Of a stretch of 64,000 bases of DNA, positions 1-13,282 are shown one piece after another. The notes beneath the pieces were generated by a model. That model did no database searches. It had not been told where the DNA came from and saw only the letters and a program-made list of their open reading frames with translations. This stretch comes from Streptomyces sp. NBC_01723 (lineage in GTDB: Bacteria; Actinomycetota; Actinomycetes; Streptomycetales; Streptomycetaceae). The translations under genes and the position numbers were made by a program. The stretch is taken from NCBI RefSeq assembly GCF_036246005.1, contig NZ_CP109171.1:5568001-5632000 (forward strand). The letters run 5' to 3'. How positions within the stretch are numbered: the stretch's first letter is position 1; each line of letters opens with the position of its first letter.

Positions 1-236
1 TCCTGGCCGCCCGGCTGGACGGCGTGACGCCGGGCGCCGAGCCGGACCTGACGCGGACGGTCGTCCTGCTCGACCCGCGCCAGTCCAAGGGCCTGGAGTT
101 CGACTCCGTCCTCGTCGTCGAGCCGGGCCGCTACGGCACCAGCGACCTCTACGTGGCCCTCACCCGCGCCACCCAGCGGCTCGGCGTCCTGCACACCGGG
201 CCGCTGCCGAAGGGGCTGGTGGACGCGGCCGGCTAG
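1..236 (+). CDS. UvrD/HelD-like superfamily 1 helicase, C-terminal fragment
   Basis: This is the last part of a gene that begins before the window; the frame is open from base 3 with no start needed, and ends with TAG at 234-236. The visible 77 or so residues carry two superfamily 1A helicase signatures: motif V (QSKGLEFDSVLVVEP) and motif VI (YVALTRATQRL), which contact DNA and the ATP gamma-phosphate in UvrD, Rep, PcrA and HelD-type enzymes. Nothing upstream is visible, so it cannot be decided whether this is a DNA-repair helicase or a HelD/HelR-type RNA polymerase-recycling protein; the Streptomyces gene at this place is, as far as I recall, of the latter broad type. It converges on glgB with a strong shared terminator between them. 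Confidence 0.75.
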   Translation, partial: LAARLDGVTPGAEPDLTRTVVLLDPRQSKGLEFDSVLVVEPGRYGTSDLYVALTRATQRLGVLHTGPLPKGLVDAAG

Positions 237-249
237 GCGACCGCGCGGG

Positions 250-278
250 GTCCCCGGCCGCCGTCGGCGGCCGGGGAC
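250..278. terminator. Bidirectional intrinsic terminator-like hairpin
   Basis: Perfect 14-bp inverted repeat (250-263 with 265-278) with a one-base centre, lying between the convergent helicase stop (236) and glgB stop (285). It has no long U-run, as is usual for Streptomyces terminators, and can serve both directions. Confidence 0.75.
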
Positions 279-284
279 GCGCCG

Positions 285-2726
285 TCACGCCGGACGCAGC
301 CACACCGTCGCCAGCGGCGGCAGGGTCAGCCGCACGCTCGCCGGCCGGCCGTGCCGGCCCTGCGGCTCCGGCTTGACCGGGTCCGGATTGCCCACGTCGC
401 CGCCGCCGTAGCGCGCGGCGTCGGTGTTGAGCACCTCGTGCCAGGCGGGGATGTCGTCCGGGACGCCGAGGCGGTAGTCGGCGCGGACGACCGGGGCGAA
501 GTTCGACACGGCGAGCAGCGGGGTGCCGTCGGCGTCCAGCCGCAGGAACGCGAGCACGTTGTCCTCGGCGGCGTCCCCGGCCACCCAGGCGAACCCGGAG
601 GGGTGGGTGTCGAGCCGCCACAGCGCGGGTGTGGTCCGGTAGACGGTGTTCAGGTCCCGCACCAGGTCCCGCACGCCCCGGTGGTCCGCCGCCGCCCCGT
701 ACTCCGGGTCGAGGAGCCACCAGTCGGGGCCGTGCGCCTCGGACCACTCGGCGCCCTGGGCGAACTCCTGCCCCATGAAGAGCAGTTGCTTGCCGGGGTG
801 GGCCCACATGAAGGCCAGGTACGCCCGCTCGTTCGCGCGCTGCTGCCACCAGTCGCCGGGCATCTTCGACACCAGCGACCGCTTTCCGTGCACCACCTCG
901 TCGTGGGATATCGGCAGCACGTAGTTCTCGCTGTACGCGTACACCATGGAGAAGGTCATCTCCCCGTGGTGGTACCTGCGGTGCACCGGCTCGTGGCTCA
1001 TGTACTGGAGCGAGTCGTGCATCCAGCCCATGTTCCACTTCAGCCCGAACCCGAGCCCGCCGAAGCCGCTCGGCCCCTTGTGGTGGGTGGCCCGGGTGAC
1101 CCCGTCCCAGGCCGTCGACTCCTCGGCGACGGTCACCACGCCCGGCACCCGCCGGTACACCGTGGCGTTCATCTCCTGGAGGAACGCCACCGCGTCCAGG
1201 TTCTCCCGGCCGCCCCGCGCGTTGGGCGTCCACTGCCCCGGCTCGCGCGAGTAGTCCAGGTAGAGCATCGAGGCGACCGCGTCGACCCGCAGCCCGTCGA
1301 TGTGGAACTCCTCGCACCAGTACACGGCGTTGGCGACGAGGAAGTTGCGCACCTCGCGCCGCCCGAAGTCGAACTCCAGCGTCCCCCAGTCGGGATGCGC
1401 GGCCCGCAGCGGGTCGGAGTGCTCGTACAGCGGGCGCCCGTCGAACTCGGCCAGCGCCCAGTCGTCGCGCGGGAAGTGCGCCGGCACCCAGTCCATCAGG
1501 ACGCCGATGCCGGCCTGGTGCAGCCGGTCGACCAGGTACTTGAAGTCGTCGGGGTCGCCGAGCCGGGCGGTGGGCGCGTAGAAGCCGGTGACCTGGTAGC
1601 CCCAGGAGCCGCCGAAGGGGTGCTCGGCGACCGGCATCAGCTCGACGTGCGTGAAGCCGAGGTCGGCGACGTACGCGGGGAGCTGTTCGGCCAGCTCCCG
1701 GTACGTCAGCCCCGGCCGCCAGGAGGCCAGGTGGACCTCGTACACCGACATCGGCGCCTCGTGCGCGGGCGCGTCGGCGCGGCGGGCCAGCCACTCCTGG
1801 TCGCCCCACGTGTAGTGCGAGGCGTGGACGACGGACGAGGTGGCCGGCGGGACCTCCGTGGCGCGGGCCAGCGGATCGGCGCGAAAGGTGCGCGAGCCGT
1901 CCGCGCGGGTGATCTCGAACTTGTACAGCTCACCCGCGCCGACGCCGGGCAGGAACAGCTCCCACACGCCGGTGGCGCCGAGCGACCGCATGGGGTGGCC
2001 GGTGCCGTCCCAGAAGTTGAAGCCGCCGGCCACCCGGACCCCGCGCGCGTTCGGCGCCCACACCGTGAAGCGGGTGCCCGCGACGCCGTCGTGCGTCATC
2101 GGGTGCGCGCCGAGCGCCTGCCACAGCTGCTCGTGCCGGCCCTCGCCGATCAGGTGCAGGTCCAGCTCGCCCAGGGTGGGCAGGAAGCGGTACGGGTCCT
2201 CGACCTCCTGCACCGTCTCCTCGTACGCCACGCGCAGCCGGTGCAGGGGGACCTCCCGCAGGGGCAGCAGCCCGGAGAAGAAGCCGTCCCCGTCGTTGTG
2301 CAGCTCGACGCGCAGGTCGCTGGAGAGGACGGTCACCTCGCGGGCGTAGGGCCGCAGGGCCCGGAAGGCGACCCCGCCGGGCACCCGGTGGGCGCCGAGC
2401 ACGGAGTGGGGGTCGTGGTGCGTGCCGGCCAGCAGCCGCTCCCGGTCGACGGCGTCCAGGGAGGGGGAGACGGCGATCTCGACGGCGGGAGCGGTGACCT
2501 GCCGGGCACCGGGCTTCTTGGCGGTGGCCTTCTTGGGGGTGGCCTTCTTCGTCGCGGCCTTCTTCACGCCGGCCTTCGCCGTCCCGGCCCCCTCGGTCGT
2601 CTTGGCCGTCTTCTTCGAGGGCGCCTTCTTCGCGGCGGCCTGCTTGTCGGTCGTCTTCTTCGCGGCCGCCTGCTTGGCGGCCGTCTTCTTCGGGTCGGGA
2701 CCGCTGGACGAGGGGCGGGGGGTCAC
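285..2726 (-). CDS. glgB: 1,4-alpha-glucan branching enzyme GlgB with Lys/Ala-rich N-terminal tail
   Basis: Introduces alpha-1,6 branches into alpha-1,4-glucan; in the GlgE pathway it acts on the linear polymer made by GlgE. The 813-residue protein has an N-terminal branching-enzyme module, a CBM48 domain and a GH13 barrel with the expected motifs: DGLRVDAV (nucleophile Asp, near residue 478), VTVAEEST (acid/base Glu, near 530) and ISHDEVVHG (near 606). I chose the GTG at 2726 because AGGAGG lies 8 nt upstream; a TTG at 2756 is also open but lacks a ribosome site. Odd feature: residues about 12-72 form a low-complexity Lys/Ala/Thr tail (repeats such as [12 protein letters not shown] and [12 protein letters not shown]) resembling histone H1/HU-tail sequences, making the protein about 80 residues longer than ordinary GlgB. 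Last gene of the glgE-treS-pep2-glgB operon, 42 bp after pep2. Confidence 0.95.
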   Translation of the reverse strand: MTPRPSSSGPDPKKTAAKQAAAKKTTDKQAAAKKAPSKKTAKTTEGAGTAKAGVKKAATKKATPKKATAKKPGARQVTAPAVEIAVSPSLDAVDRERLLAGTHHDPHSVLGAHRVPGGVAFRALRPYAREVTVLSSDLRVELHNDGDGFFSGLLPLREVPLHRLRVAYEETVQEVEDPYRFLPTLGELDLHLIGEGRHEQLWQALGAHPMTHDGVAGTRFTVWAPNARGVRVAGGFNFWDGTGHPMRSLGATGVWELFLPGVGAGELYKFEITRADGSRTFRADPLARATEVPPATSSVVHASHYTWGDQEWLARRADAPAHEAPMSVYEVHLASWRPGLTYRELAEQLPAYVADLGFTHVELMPVAEHPFGGSWGYQVTGFYAPTARLGDPDDFKYLVDRLHQAGIGVLMDWVPAHFPRDDWALAEFDGRPLYEHSDPLRAAHPDWGTLEFDFGRREVRNFLVANAVYWCEEFHIDGLRVDAVASMLYLDYSREPGQWTPNARGGRENLDAVAFLQEMNATVYRRVPGVVTVAEESTAWDGVTRATHHKGPSGFGGLGFGLKWNMGWMHDSLQYMSHEPVHRRYHHGEMTFSMVYAYSENYVLPISHDEVVHGKRSLVSKMPGDWWQQRANERAYLAFMWAHPGKQLLFMGQEFAQGAEWSEAHGPDWWLLDPEYGAAADHRGVRDLVRDLNTVYRTTPALWRLDTHPSGFAWVAGDAAEDNVLAFLRLDADGTPLLAVSNFAPVVRADYRLGVPDDIPAWHEVLNTDAARYGGGDVGNPDPVKPEPQGRHGRPASVRLTLPPLATVWLRPA

Positions 2727-2768
2727 GGGTGGAGCCTCCTGGGCGAGTGGGAGCAACGGACGGGGGCG

Positions 2769-4163
2769 TCAGGCCGGTTCGGGTGCCGACAGGCGGCGGA
2801 CCGCGGCCAGCGGCACCGGGAGCCAGTCGGGACGGTGCCGGGCCTCGTACAGGACCTCGTAGACCGCCTTGTCGGTCTCGTAGGCGCGCAGCAGCACCGG
2901 ATCGGTGCGCGGGTCGGCGCCGCCGGCCTCCGCGTACCCGGTGCAGTAGGCCGCCCGGCAGCCCGCGGCCCACCCCGGCACCGGGGCCTCGGCCGAGTGC
3001 GCCGCGTAGTCGAAGGAGCGCAGCATCCCGGCGACGTCCCGCACCGTCGGCTGCGGCAGCCGCCGCTCGGCCAGCGGTTTCGCGGGCTCCCCCTCGAAGT
3101 CGATCAGCGACCACCGTCCGGTGGGCGAGCGCAGGCACTGGCCGAGGTGCAGGTCGCCGTGGACGCGCTGCGCGGTCCAGGTGCGGCCCTCGGCCGCCAG
3201 GTCGCCCAGCGCGGTGAAGGCGGTGCGCAGAGCGGGCGCGTACGGCCGCAGCAAGGGCACCGCCCGCGCGGCCTCCTCCAGCCGCGCGATCATGCCGTCG
3301 GCGAGCTGCCGCACCTGGGCGTGGCCGAGGGTGACGGTCGGCAGCGCGCGGGCCAGCGCGGTGTGCACCTCGGCGGTGGCCCGGCCGAGCGCCCGCGCCT
3401 CGGTGGCGAAGTCCTCGCCCTTGGCCAGCTCGCGCAGCGCCAGCTCCCAGCCGTCGGTCGCGCCCTGGAGGTACGGCTGGAGCACACCCAGCACCCAGGT
3501 CCCGCCGTCCAGGTCGGCCGTCATCCAGCCCGCCGGGGCGGGCACCCGGGCGCTGCCCTCGCGGGCCAGCGCCAGCGGCAGCTCCAGGTCGGGGTTGACG
3601 CCGGGCACGATCCGGCGCAGCACCTTGAGAATGAACGTATCTCCAAACACGACCGACGAGTTCGACTGCTCGGCGGTCATCAGCCGGGGCACCAGGCCGG
3701 CGCGTATCTCCCGGTCCTCCTCCCGCTCGAAGCGGAGCCCGCCGATACGGGCCCCGGTGCGCATCGCCTCCAGGAGCACCTCGGCGGGCCGGGTGTCGTA
3801 CAGGGCGTCGTAGGCGGTGCGGCCTGCCGACGGGCCCTCGGTCACGTGTCCGATCAGTGCGGGCGCCAGCCGGGGCGGCAGCGCCTCGCGCGTGCCTATG
3901 AGCAGCTGGTAGCAGTCGCCGGGTTCCTCGGGCGCGCCCGCGGCCGGGGCGGACTGCTGGTGGGCGCGGACCAGCACGTGGTGGAGGCCGAGACGGGAGT
4001 CGGCGGGGAGCAGGTCGGTGGCGGCGACCAGCGAGAAGCCGGTGACCGGGCGACCCTTGCCGGCGAACCAGCGCTGCCGTGGCAGCCAGTCCCGCAGAAG
4101 TGGATCAAGAGACGCTAGGAGGCCCGGCGGGCTCGTGACGGTACGTGTGACGGCTTCCGGCAT
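2769..4163 (-). CDS. pep2: Maltokinase Pep2
   Basis: ATP-dependent maltokinase (EC 2.7.1.175) converting maltose to alpha-maltose-1-phosphate, the GlgE donor. The 464-residue protein has the N-cap region typical of the family (LPRQRWFAGKGR near residue 27) and an aminoglycoside-phosphotransferase-like kinase fold with the Brenner motif HGDLHLGQ (Asp near residue 337) and the metal-binding IDFEGEP about 20 residues on. ATG start at 4163 preceded by GGAAAGGA at a suitable distance. In many bacteria this domain is fused to TreS; here the two are separate adjacent genes with an 88-bp gap containing a strong hairpin. Cytoplasmic. Function is firm from motif plus operon context with treS and glgE. 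Confidence 0.94.
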   Translation of the reverse strand: MPEAVTRTVTSPPGLLASLDPLLRDWLPRQRWFAGKGRPVTGFSLVAATDLLPADSRLGLHHVLVRAHQQSAPAAGAPEEPGDCYQLLIGTREALPPRLAPALIGHVTEGPSAGRTAYDALYDTRPAEVLLEAMRTGARIGGLRFEREEDREIRAGLVPRLMTAEQSNSSVVFGDTFILKVLRRIVPGVNPDLELPLALAREGSARVPAPAGWMTADLDGGTWVLGVLQPYLQGATDGWELALRELAKGEDFATEARALGRATAEVHTALARALPTVTLGHAQVRQLADGMIARLEEAARAVPLLRPYAPALRTAFTALGDLAAEGRTWTAQRVHGDLHLGQCLRSPTGRWSLIDFEGEPAKPLAERRLPQPTVRDVAGMLRSFDYAAHSAEAPVPGWAAGCRAAYCTGYAEAGGADPRTDPVLLRAYETDKAVYEVLYEARHRPDWLPVPLAAVRRLSAPEPA

Positions 4164-4209
4164 GGCGTAGCGTCCTTTCCCCGGATCGTCGGGGTGTTAC
4201 TGATGCGTG

Positions 4210-4245
4210 CCCCGGGCGGGGCGGTGGAAACCGTCCCGCCCGGGG
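4210..4245 (-). terminator. Intercistronic hairpin between treS and pep2
   Basis: A 16-bp stem (4210-4225 with 4230-4245, one mismatch) closed by a 4-nt loop sits in the 88-bp treS-pep2 gap. It is strong enough to terminate or to stabilise an mRNA end; because pep2 and glgB follow in the same direction it is likely to lower, not abolish, their expression, or to act as an mRNA-processing barrier. Confidence 0.55.
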
Positions 4246-4251
4246 GCTCGG

Positions 4252-8009
<3,758 letters not shown>

Positions 8010-8406
8010 GACCGCTCCTGTCCGCGTCAACATGGGTGGGCGGATGACTCTGGGGAGGTGGGTCCTGCGGGTTCGTGCGGGGCGTACCGCAGGAGCCTTC
8101 CCACACTCTTCTGGTGGGCAATCCGGCACTTTGTTAACTACTCGCGCGTATGTCGACACACACGACGGGCCTGTCCCAACGCCTTCCCGGATGCCGTTGC
8201 CGCAATCAGCGCCTTCACGACATGTGCAGCCTTTCGCGCGGGGGCGAAGTGCCACAAGGAGGCCGACGGGAGGAGATCCGGCCATATCGCCGGGCCGGTC
8301 CGTATTAGCCCGTCCGGCGTTTGCCGACGAGGCCGTTCAGGCCGAATCGGAGGTTGGCGGGCGAAGCCCCCGGCGAGGGACACATCGCCCCGGTAACGTC
8401 GTGGGG
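8010..8406. promoter_or_regulatory. Divergent glgE / glgP promoter region
   Basis: This 397-bp gene-free stretch separates glgE (minus) from glgP (plus). It contains an A/T-richer patch at about 8128-8155 (around GTTAACTACT) that is the best place for the glgE promoter, and a TAACGT hexamer at 8394-8399, seven bases before the glgP GTG, matching the TAnnnT minus-10 pattern and suggesting a leaderless glgP mRNA. No convincing minus-35 box or repeated operator was found. Confidence 0.4.
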
Positions 8407-11025
8407 GTGAAGGCGATCCGTCGACTGACCGTCCGTCCCGTTCTCCCCGACCCCCTCCGGCCGCTCAGTGACCTGGCCCGCAATCTGCGCTGGTCATGGC
8501 ACCCGGAGACCCGTGACCTCTTCCAGTCCGTCGACCCCGGGTGCTGGGCCTCGTCCGGCCGCGACCCGGTGAGACTGCTCGGCACCGTGCCGCCCGCGCG
8601 CCTCGCGGAGCTGGCCGAGGACCGGCGGTTCCTGCGCCGGCTGACCGCGGTGGCCGACGACCTCGACCACTACATGACCGGCGACCGCTGGTACCAGGCC
8701 CAGTCCGGCCGACTGCCCGCCGCCGTCGCCTACTTCTCGCCCGAGTTCGGCATCACCGCCGCCCTGCCCCAGTACTCCGGGGGGCTCGGCATCCTGGCCG
8801 GCGACCACCTCAAGGCGGCCAGCGACCTGGGCGTGCCGCTCATCGGCGTCGGCCTGCTCTACCGGCACGGCTACTTCCGGCAGTCCCTCTCCCGGGACGG
8901 CTGGCAGCAGGAGCACTACCCCGTCCTCGACCCCCACGAGTTGCCCCTGGCCCTCCTCAAGGAGCCCGACGGCACCCCCGCCCACGTCGCCCTCGCCCTG
9001 CCCGGCGGCCGGGAGCTGCGCGCCCGCGTCTGGCTGGCCCAGGTCGGCCGGGTGCCCCTGCTGCTCCTCGACTCGGACGTCGAGGAGAACGACCTCGGCG
9101 AACGGGGCGTCACCGACCGGCTCTACGGCGGCGGCAGCGAGCACCGGCTCCTCCAGGAGATGCTGCTCGGCATAGGAGGTGTCCGGGCGGTGCGCACGTA
9201 CTGCCGGCTCACCGGCCACGCCGGTCCCGAGGTGTTCCACACCAACGAGGGCCACGCCGGCTTCCTGGGTCTGGAACGCATTGCCGAACTCTGCGACGAG
9301 GGGCTGGAGTTCGGCTCGGCGCTGGAGGCGGTGCGGGCCGGGACCGTGTTCACCACCCACACCCCCGTGCCGGCCGGCATCGACCGCTTCGACCGCGAGC
9401 TGGTCGCCCGCCACTTCGGCCCCGACTCCGAACTGCCGCGCATCGACGTCGAGCGCGTCCTGCGGCTCGGCATGGAGACCTACCCCGGCGGCGAACCCAA
9501 CCTGTTCAACATGGCCGTGATGGGCCTCCGGCTGGCCCAGCGGGCCAACGGCGTCTCCCTGCTGCACGGCGGGGTCAGCCGCTCCATGTTCGCCGGACTC
9601 TGGCCCGGCTTCGACGCCGACGAGGTGCCGATCACCTCCGTCACCAACGGCGTGCACGCCCCGACCTGGGTGGCGCCCGAGGTGTTCCGGCTCGGCGCCC
9701 GGCAGATCGGCGCGCAGCGGGCCGAGGACGCGATGACCGTCGGCGGCTCGGACCGCTGGGACTCGGTCGCCGACGTCCCCGACCAGGACATCTGGGAGCT
9801 GCGCCGCACCCTGCGCGAGCAGTTGGTCGAGGAGGTGCGGGAGCGGCTGCGTGCCTCCTGGCGGCAGCGCGGCGCCGGCACCGCGGAGCTGGGCTGGATC
9901 GACGACGTCCTCGACCCGGACGTGCTCACCATCGGTTTCGCGCGGCGCGTCCCGTCGTACAAGCGGCTGACGTTGATGCTGCGCGACCGCGACCGGCTGA
10001 TGGACCTGCTGCTCCACCCCGAGCGGCCGATCCAGATCGTCGTCGCCGGCAAGGCGCACCCGGCCGACGACGGCGGCAAGCGGCTGGTCCAGGAGCTGGT
10101 GCGGTTCGCGGACGACCCGCGGGTGCGGCACCGCATCGTGTTCCTGCCCGACTACGGCATGGCGATGGCGCAGAAGCTCTACCCGGGCTGCGACATCTGG
10201 CTGAACAACCCCCTGCGGCCGCTGGAGGCGTGCGGCACCTCCGGCATGAAGGCGGCGCTCAACGGCTGCCTCAACCTGTCGGTCCTCGACGGCTGGTGGG
10301 ACGAGTGGTTCCAGCCCGACTTCGGCTGGGCGATCCCCACCGCCGACGGACCGGGAACCGACCCGGACCGGCGCGACGCCATAGAGGCCGCCGCCCTCTA
10401 CGACCTGCTGGAGCAGCGGGTGACCCCCCGCTTCTACGAGCGGGCGGCGAGCGGGCTGCCCGACCGGTGGATCGAGATGGTCCGCAAGACCCTCAGTCTG
10501 CTGGGTCCCAAGGTGCTGGCCGGCCGCATGGTCCGCGAGTACGTCGAGCGGCTCTACGCCCCGGCCGCCGAGGCCCACCGCGCGATGGACCCGGACTCCG
10601 CCCGCGGTCTCGCGGAGTGGAAGGCCCGGGTGCGGTCGGCCTGGTCCGGAGTGAGCGTCGACCACGTGGAGACGGGCTCCGCCACCGCGCTGGCGGAGCT
10701 GGGCGCGACGCTCGGGCTGCGGGTGCGGGTGAAGCTGGGCGATCTCGCGCCGGAGGACGTCGAGGTGCAGGCGGTCTCCGGGCGGGTGGACTCAGAGGAC
10801 CGGATCACCGACGCGTCGAAGGTGCCGCTGAAGCCGGTGGGCGGGCCCGACCTGGAGGGCCGCTGGGTGTACGAGGGCCCGCTGGCCCTGGACCGCACCG
10901 GCCCGTTCGGCTACACGGTCCGCGTGCTGCCCGCGCACCGCCTGCTGGCGTCCGGCGCGGAGACGGGGCTCGTGGCCGTGCCCTCCGACGACCTGGCCCA
11001 GGCGGCCGGGCTGCTGATGAGGTGA
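8407..11025 (+). CDS. glgP: Alpha-glucan (glycogen) phosphorylase
   Basis: PLP-dependent GT35 phosphorylase releasing glucose-1-phosphate from alpha-1,4-glucan (EC 2.4.1.1). The 872-residue protein is the short actinobacterial/archaeal type: an N-terminal DUF3417 segment (LARNLRWSWHPETR), an inserted phosphorylase core (YFSPEFGITAALPQYSGGLG; VFHTNEGHAGF) and the PLP site EACGTSGMKAALNG with Lys615 as the cofactor lysine. No ribosome-binding site precedes the GTG at 8407; a minus-10-like TAACGT ends 7 bases upstream, so translation may start on a leaderless mRNA. GTG at 8401 is an in-frame alternative adding two residues. Divergent from the glucan-synthesising operon, so synthesis and breakdown may share regulation. 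Confidence 0.94.
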   Translation: MKAIRRLTVRPVLPDPLRPLSDLARNLRWSWHPETRDLFQSVDPGCWASSGRDPVRLLGTVPPARLAELAEDRRFLRRLTAVADDLDHYMTGDRWYQAQSGRLPAAVAYFSPEFGITAALPQYSGGLGILAGDHLKAASDLGVPLIGVGLLYRHGYFRQSLSRDGWQQEHYPVLDPHELPLALLKEPDGTPAHVALALPGGRELRARVWLAQVGRVPLLLLDSDVEENDLGERGVTDRLYGGGSEHRLLQEMLLGIGGVRAVRTYCRLTGHAGPEVFHTNEGHAGFLGLERIAELCDEGLEFGSALEAVRAGTVFTTHTPVPAGIDRFDRELVARHFGPDSELPRIDVERVLRLGMETYPGGEPNLFNMAVMGLRLAQRANGVSLLHGGVSRSMFAGLWPGFDADEVPITSVTNGVHAPTWVAPEVFRLGARQIGAQRAEDAMTVGGSDRWDSVADVPDQDIWELRRTLREQLVEEVRERLRASWRQRGAGTAELGWIDDVLDPDVLTIGFARRVPSYKRLTLMLRDRDRLMDLLLHPERPIQIVVAGKAHPADDGGKRLVQELVRFADDPRVRHRIVFLPDYGMAMAQKLYPGCDIWLNNPLRPLEACGTSGMKAALNGCLNLSVLDGWWDEWFQPDFGWAIPTADGPGTDPDRRDAIEAAALYDLLEQRVTPRFYERAASGLPDRWIEMVRKTLSLLGPKVLAGRMVREYVERLYAPAAEAHRAMDPDSARGLAEWKARVRSAWSGVSVDHVETGSATALAELGATLGLRVRVKLGDLAPEDVEVQAVSGRVDSEDRITDASKVPLKPVGGPDLEGRWVYEGPLALDRTGPFGYTVRVLPAHRLLASGAETGLVAVPSDDLAQAAGLLMR

Positions 11026-11063
11026 GTCCGGGCGGCCGGGCGGCGGCGGCCGGGGAGGGCGTT

Positions 11064-11573
11064 TCAGCTCTCCTCGTCGCCGCCGCTCAGCCGTCGCAGC
11101 ACGCTGCCGCACCGGCGGGCGTAGGCGTGCTGGAAGGCGCGGGCGGCCGGGCCGCCGGCCTTGGCGTACCACTTGGCGGGCCGGCTGAAGGCGCTCACCG
11201 TGAGCCACACCGTGCCGTCACCGGTGCGGTCCACCACGAAGGCCTCCTCGCCGGACTCCGGGTGACCGGGCAGGGTGCCGTAGGCCCAGCCGGCCCGGCG
11301 GGGCTCGTCCAGCGTCCACACCACCCGGCAGGGCGCCTTGATCATCCCGGCGAGGGTGACGGTGACGTCGACGCCCGGCGCGGCCCGTTCCGCGCTCGCC
11401 TCGATCCCGACGCCCATCTCCCGGTGCATCTCCCAGGTGAGTACGGCCTCCACGGCCCGCTGGAACACCGGTTCGCCCTCACCGAGGCGGGTGCGTACGT
11501 GCATGGGGCGGAAGCCGGGCGGGCAGTGACCCTGCTCGCGGGTGGCGCCGACGTCGTCGTACGTGAAGGACAT
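11064..11573 (-). CDS. DUF1990 family protein
   Basis: A 169-residue cytoplasmic protein of the DUF1990 family (SRPBCC-like fold), of unknown function. Matching features: the N-terminal MSFTYDDVGAT, the G-x-G-x-x-x-F-x-R-A-V-E-A-V-L-T-W block (near residues 35-50), and a C-terminal FSRPAKWYAK segment. The ATG at 11573 has a weak upstream site; a GTG two codons earlier is also possible. It converges on glgP (38 bp apart), and no partner gene suggests its role. Confidence 0.75.
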   Translation of the reverse strand: MSFTYDDVGATREQGHCPPGFRPMHVRTRLGEGEPVFQRAVEAVLTWEMHREMGVGIEASAERAAPGVDVTVTLAGMIKAPCRVVWTLDEPRRAGWAYGTLPGHPESGEEAFVVDRTGDGTVWLTVSAFSRPAKWYAKAGGPAARAFQHAYARRCGSVLRRLSGGDEES

Positions 11574-11587
11574 GGGCACCAAGACTA

Positions 11588-11625
11588 GGACGGCATCCGG
11601 GAACCGCTGGTCCCGGGTGCCGTCC
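11588..11625 (-). terminator. Terminator hairpin of the first M4 protease gene
   Basis: 15-bp stem (11588-11602 with 11611-11625, one mismatch) with an 8-nt loop, 20 nt after the protease stop codon at 11645. Confidence 0.75.
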
Positions 11626-11644
11626 GCCGCGTGTTGGGACGGGG

Positions 11645-13282
11645 TCAGCTCACGTTGATCGCGGTCCAGGCCGCGCCCACCGTCTTGTACTCGGTGCTGT
11701 CCGCGCCGTAGAGGTCCGACGCCGCGCTCAGGGTGGCCGTGCGGGCCGCCTTGTAGTTCGTCGTGGACGTCATGTACGTGGTCAGCGCCTTGTACCAGAT
11801 CTGCAGCGCCTTCTCGCGGCCGATGCCGGTGACGGTGGAGCCGTCGGAGGTCGGGGAGTCGTACTGCACCCCGTCGACCGTCCGCGCCCCGCTGCCCTCG
11901 GCCAGCAGGAAGAAGAAGTGGTTGGCCGGGCCCGAGGAGTAGTGCACGTCGACGCCGCCGAGGCCGGAGGACCAGTAGTCCTTGGACGCGCCGTCCTTGC
12001 TGGGCTTGTCCATGTAGCGCAGCGGGGTGCCGTCGCCGTTGATGTCGATCTTCTCGCCGATGAGGTAGTCGCCCTTGTCGGTGGAGTTCTTCGCGAAGTA
12101 CTCGACGCCGGTGCCGAAGATGTCGCTGGTCGCCTCGTTGAGGCCGCCGGACTCGCCGCTGTAGTTGAGGCCCGCGGTGTTGGAGGTGACACCGTGGCTC
12201 ATCTCGTGCCCGGCGACGTCCAGCGAGGTGAGCGGGTTGGTGTTGCCCGTGCCGTCGCCGTAGGTCATGCAGAAGCAGGCGTCGGACCAGAAGGCGTTGA
12301 CGTAGTTGTTGCCGTAGTGGACGCGGGAGTAGGCCGCCTTGCCGTCGTTCTTGATGCCGCTGCGGCCGAAGGTGTCCTTGTAGAAGTCCCACGTGGTCTG
12401 CGCGCCGTAGGCGGCGTCGACGGCGGCGGTCTGGTCGGAGCCGGACCCGGAGGCGCTGCCGGTGCCCCACGCGTCGTCCGCGTCGGTGAACAGGGTGCCG
12501 GTGCCGGACGTGCCTCGGTTGAGGTTGTACGTCTTGTGGCCGCCGCGTCCGGTGTCGTACAGCTGGTACGAGGAGCCCGACTTGGTGGTGCCGAGGGTCA
12601 CCTCGCCCGAGTACAGGCTCTTGCCGGAGCCGGTCTCGATGCCCTGGTACTCGTACAGCTTCGCGCCGGTGGCGGCGTCGGTGATCACGTGCAGCTCGTT
12701 CGGGGTGCCGTCGTCCTGGAGGCCGCCGACCACGGTCTCGTAGGCGAGCACCGGCTTGCCGGTGGCCGCCCAGATCACCTTGCGGGGCGCGGAGTCGGCC
12801 GCCGTCTTCGACGAACCGGCGTCCTTGGCGGCGGACAGCGCCTGCCGCTCGGCCTTGGCCGCGTCGACCTTCGGCGTCACGGTGGCGACCTTGACGGCGG
12901 CCTTCGTCGCTCTGGTCACGCCCTCGGCCGCGCCGGACTCCGAGCGGTGCACCACGAGGTCGCCGCCGAGGACGGGCAGTCCGTCGTAGGTGCGCTCGTA
13001 GCGGGTGTGCACGGTGCCGTCGCGGTCCTTGACCACGTCCTTGACGACCAGCTTCTCCTTGGCGCCGAGGCCTATCTCGCGCGCGGTGCCGGCCGCGCCG
13101 GCCTGCTGCTCCTGGATGAGCGCGGTACGGGCGGTGTCGGACAGCAGGAGGGGGGCGCCCGGGAGGGCCGGGCTCGCGGTGGCGCTGCCCGTGCCCAGAG
13201 CGGTGCTGAGCAGGGCGCCGGCGGCGACCGCGGTGGCGAGGGCGAGGGTGGTGCGCTTGTGGCGCGCGAAGTGGGGGGACAC
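11645..13282 (-). CDS. Secreted neutral zinc metalloprotease, thermolysin family (M4)
   Basis: Extracellular endopeptidase, 545 residues as a pre-pro-protein. It has a signal peptide (basic FARHKR then a hydrophobic Ala-rich stretch to about residue 35), an FTP/PepSY propeptide, and a thermolysin-type domain with zinc site HEMSH (His359, Glu360, His363), third ligand in GGLNEATSD and the catalytic-His motif HYSSGPANHFF. GTG at 13282 is set by AAGGAG 5 nt upstream. It ends directly after the M4 fold (TAINVS). The upstream neighbour is a longer paralogue with nearly identical propeptide and catalytic segments; the two are separated by a terminator, so they are separate transcription units from a tandem duplication. 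Confidence 0.95.
   Translation of the reverse strand: MSPHFARHKRTTLALATAVAAGALLSTALGTGSATASPALPGAPLLLSDTARTALIQEQQAGAAGTAREIGLGAKEKLVVKDVVKDRDGTVHTRYERTYDGLPVLGGDLVVHRSESGAAEGVTRATKAAVKVATVTPKVDAAKAERQALSAAKDAGSSKTAADSAPRKVIWAATGKPVLAYETVVGGLQDDGTPNELHVITDAATGAKLYEYQGIETGSGKSLYSGEVTLGTTKSGSSYQLYDTGRGGHKTYNLNRGTSGTGTLFTDADDAWGTGSASGSGSDQTAAVDAAYGAQTTWDFYKDTFGRSGIKNDGKAAYSRVHYGNNYVNAFWSDACFCMTYGDGTGNTNPLTSLDVAGHEMSHGVTSNTAGLNYSGESGGLNEATSDIFGTGVEYFAKNSTDKGDYLIGEKIDINGDGTPLRYMDKPSKDGASKDYWSSGLGGVDVHYSSGPANHFFFLLAEGSGARTVDGVQYDSPTSDGSTVTGIGREKALQIWYKALTTYMTSTTNYKAARTATLSAASDLYGADSTEYKTVGAAWTAINVS

Noticed and set aside
351..4118. A 1255-codon open frame on the plus strand, antisense to glgB and pep2
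   Set aside because: It is the usual artefact of GC-biased third positions: Arg/Gly/Val/His-rich, no domain motifs, and it covers two certain genes on the other strand. The same applies to long antisense frames over glgP (8494-10665), the M4 genes (11918-13336, 13458-15770) and the opp genes.
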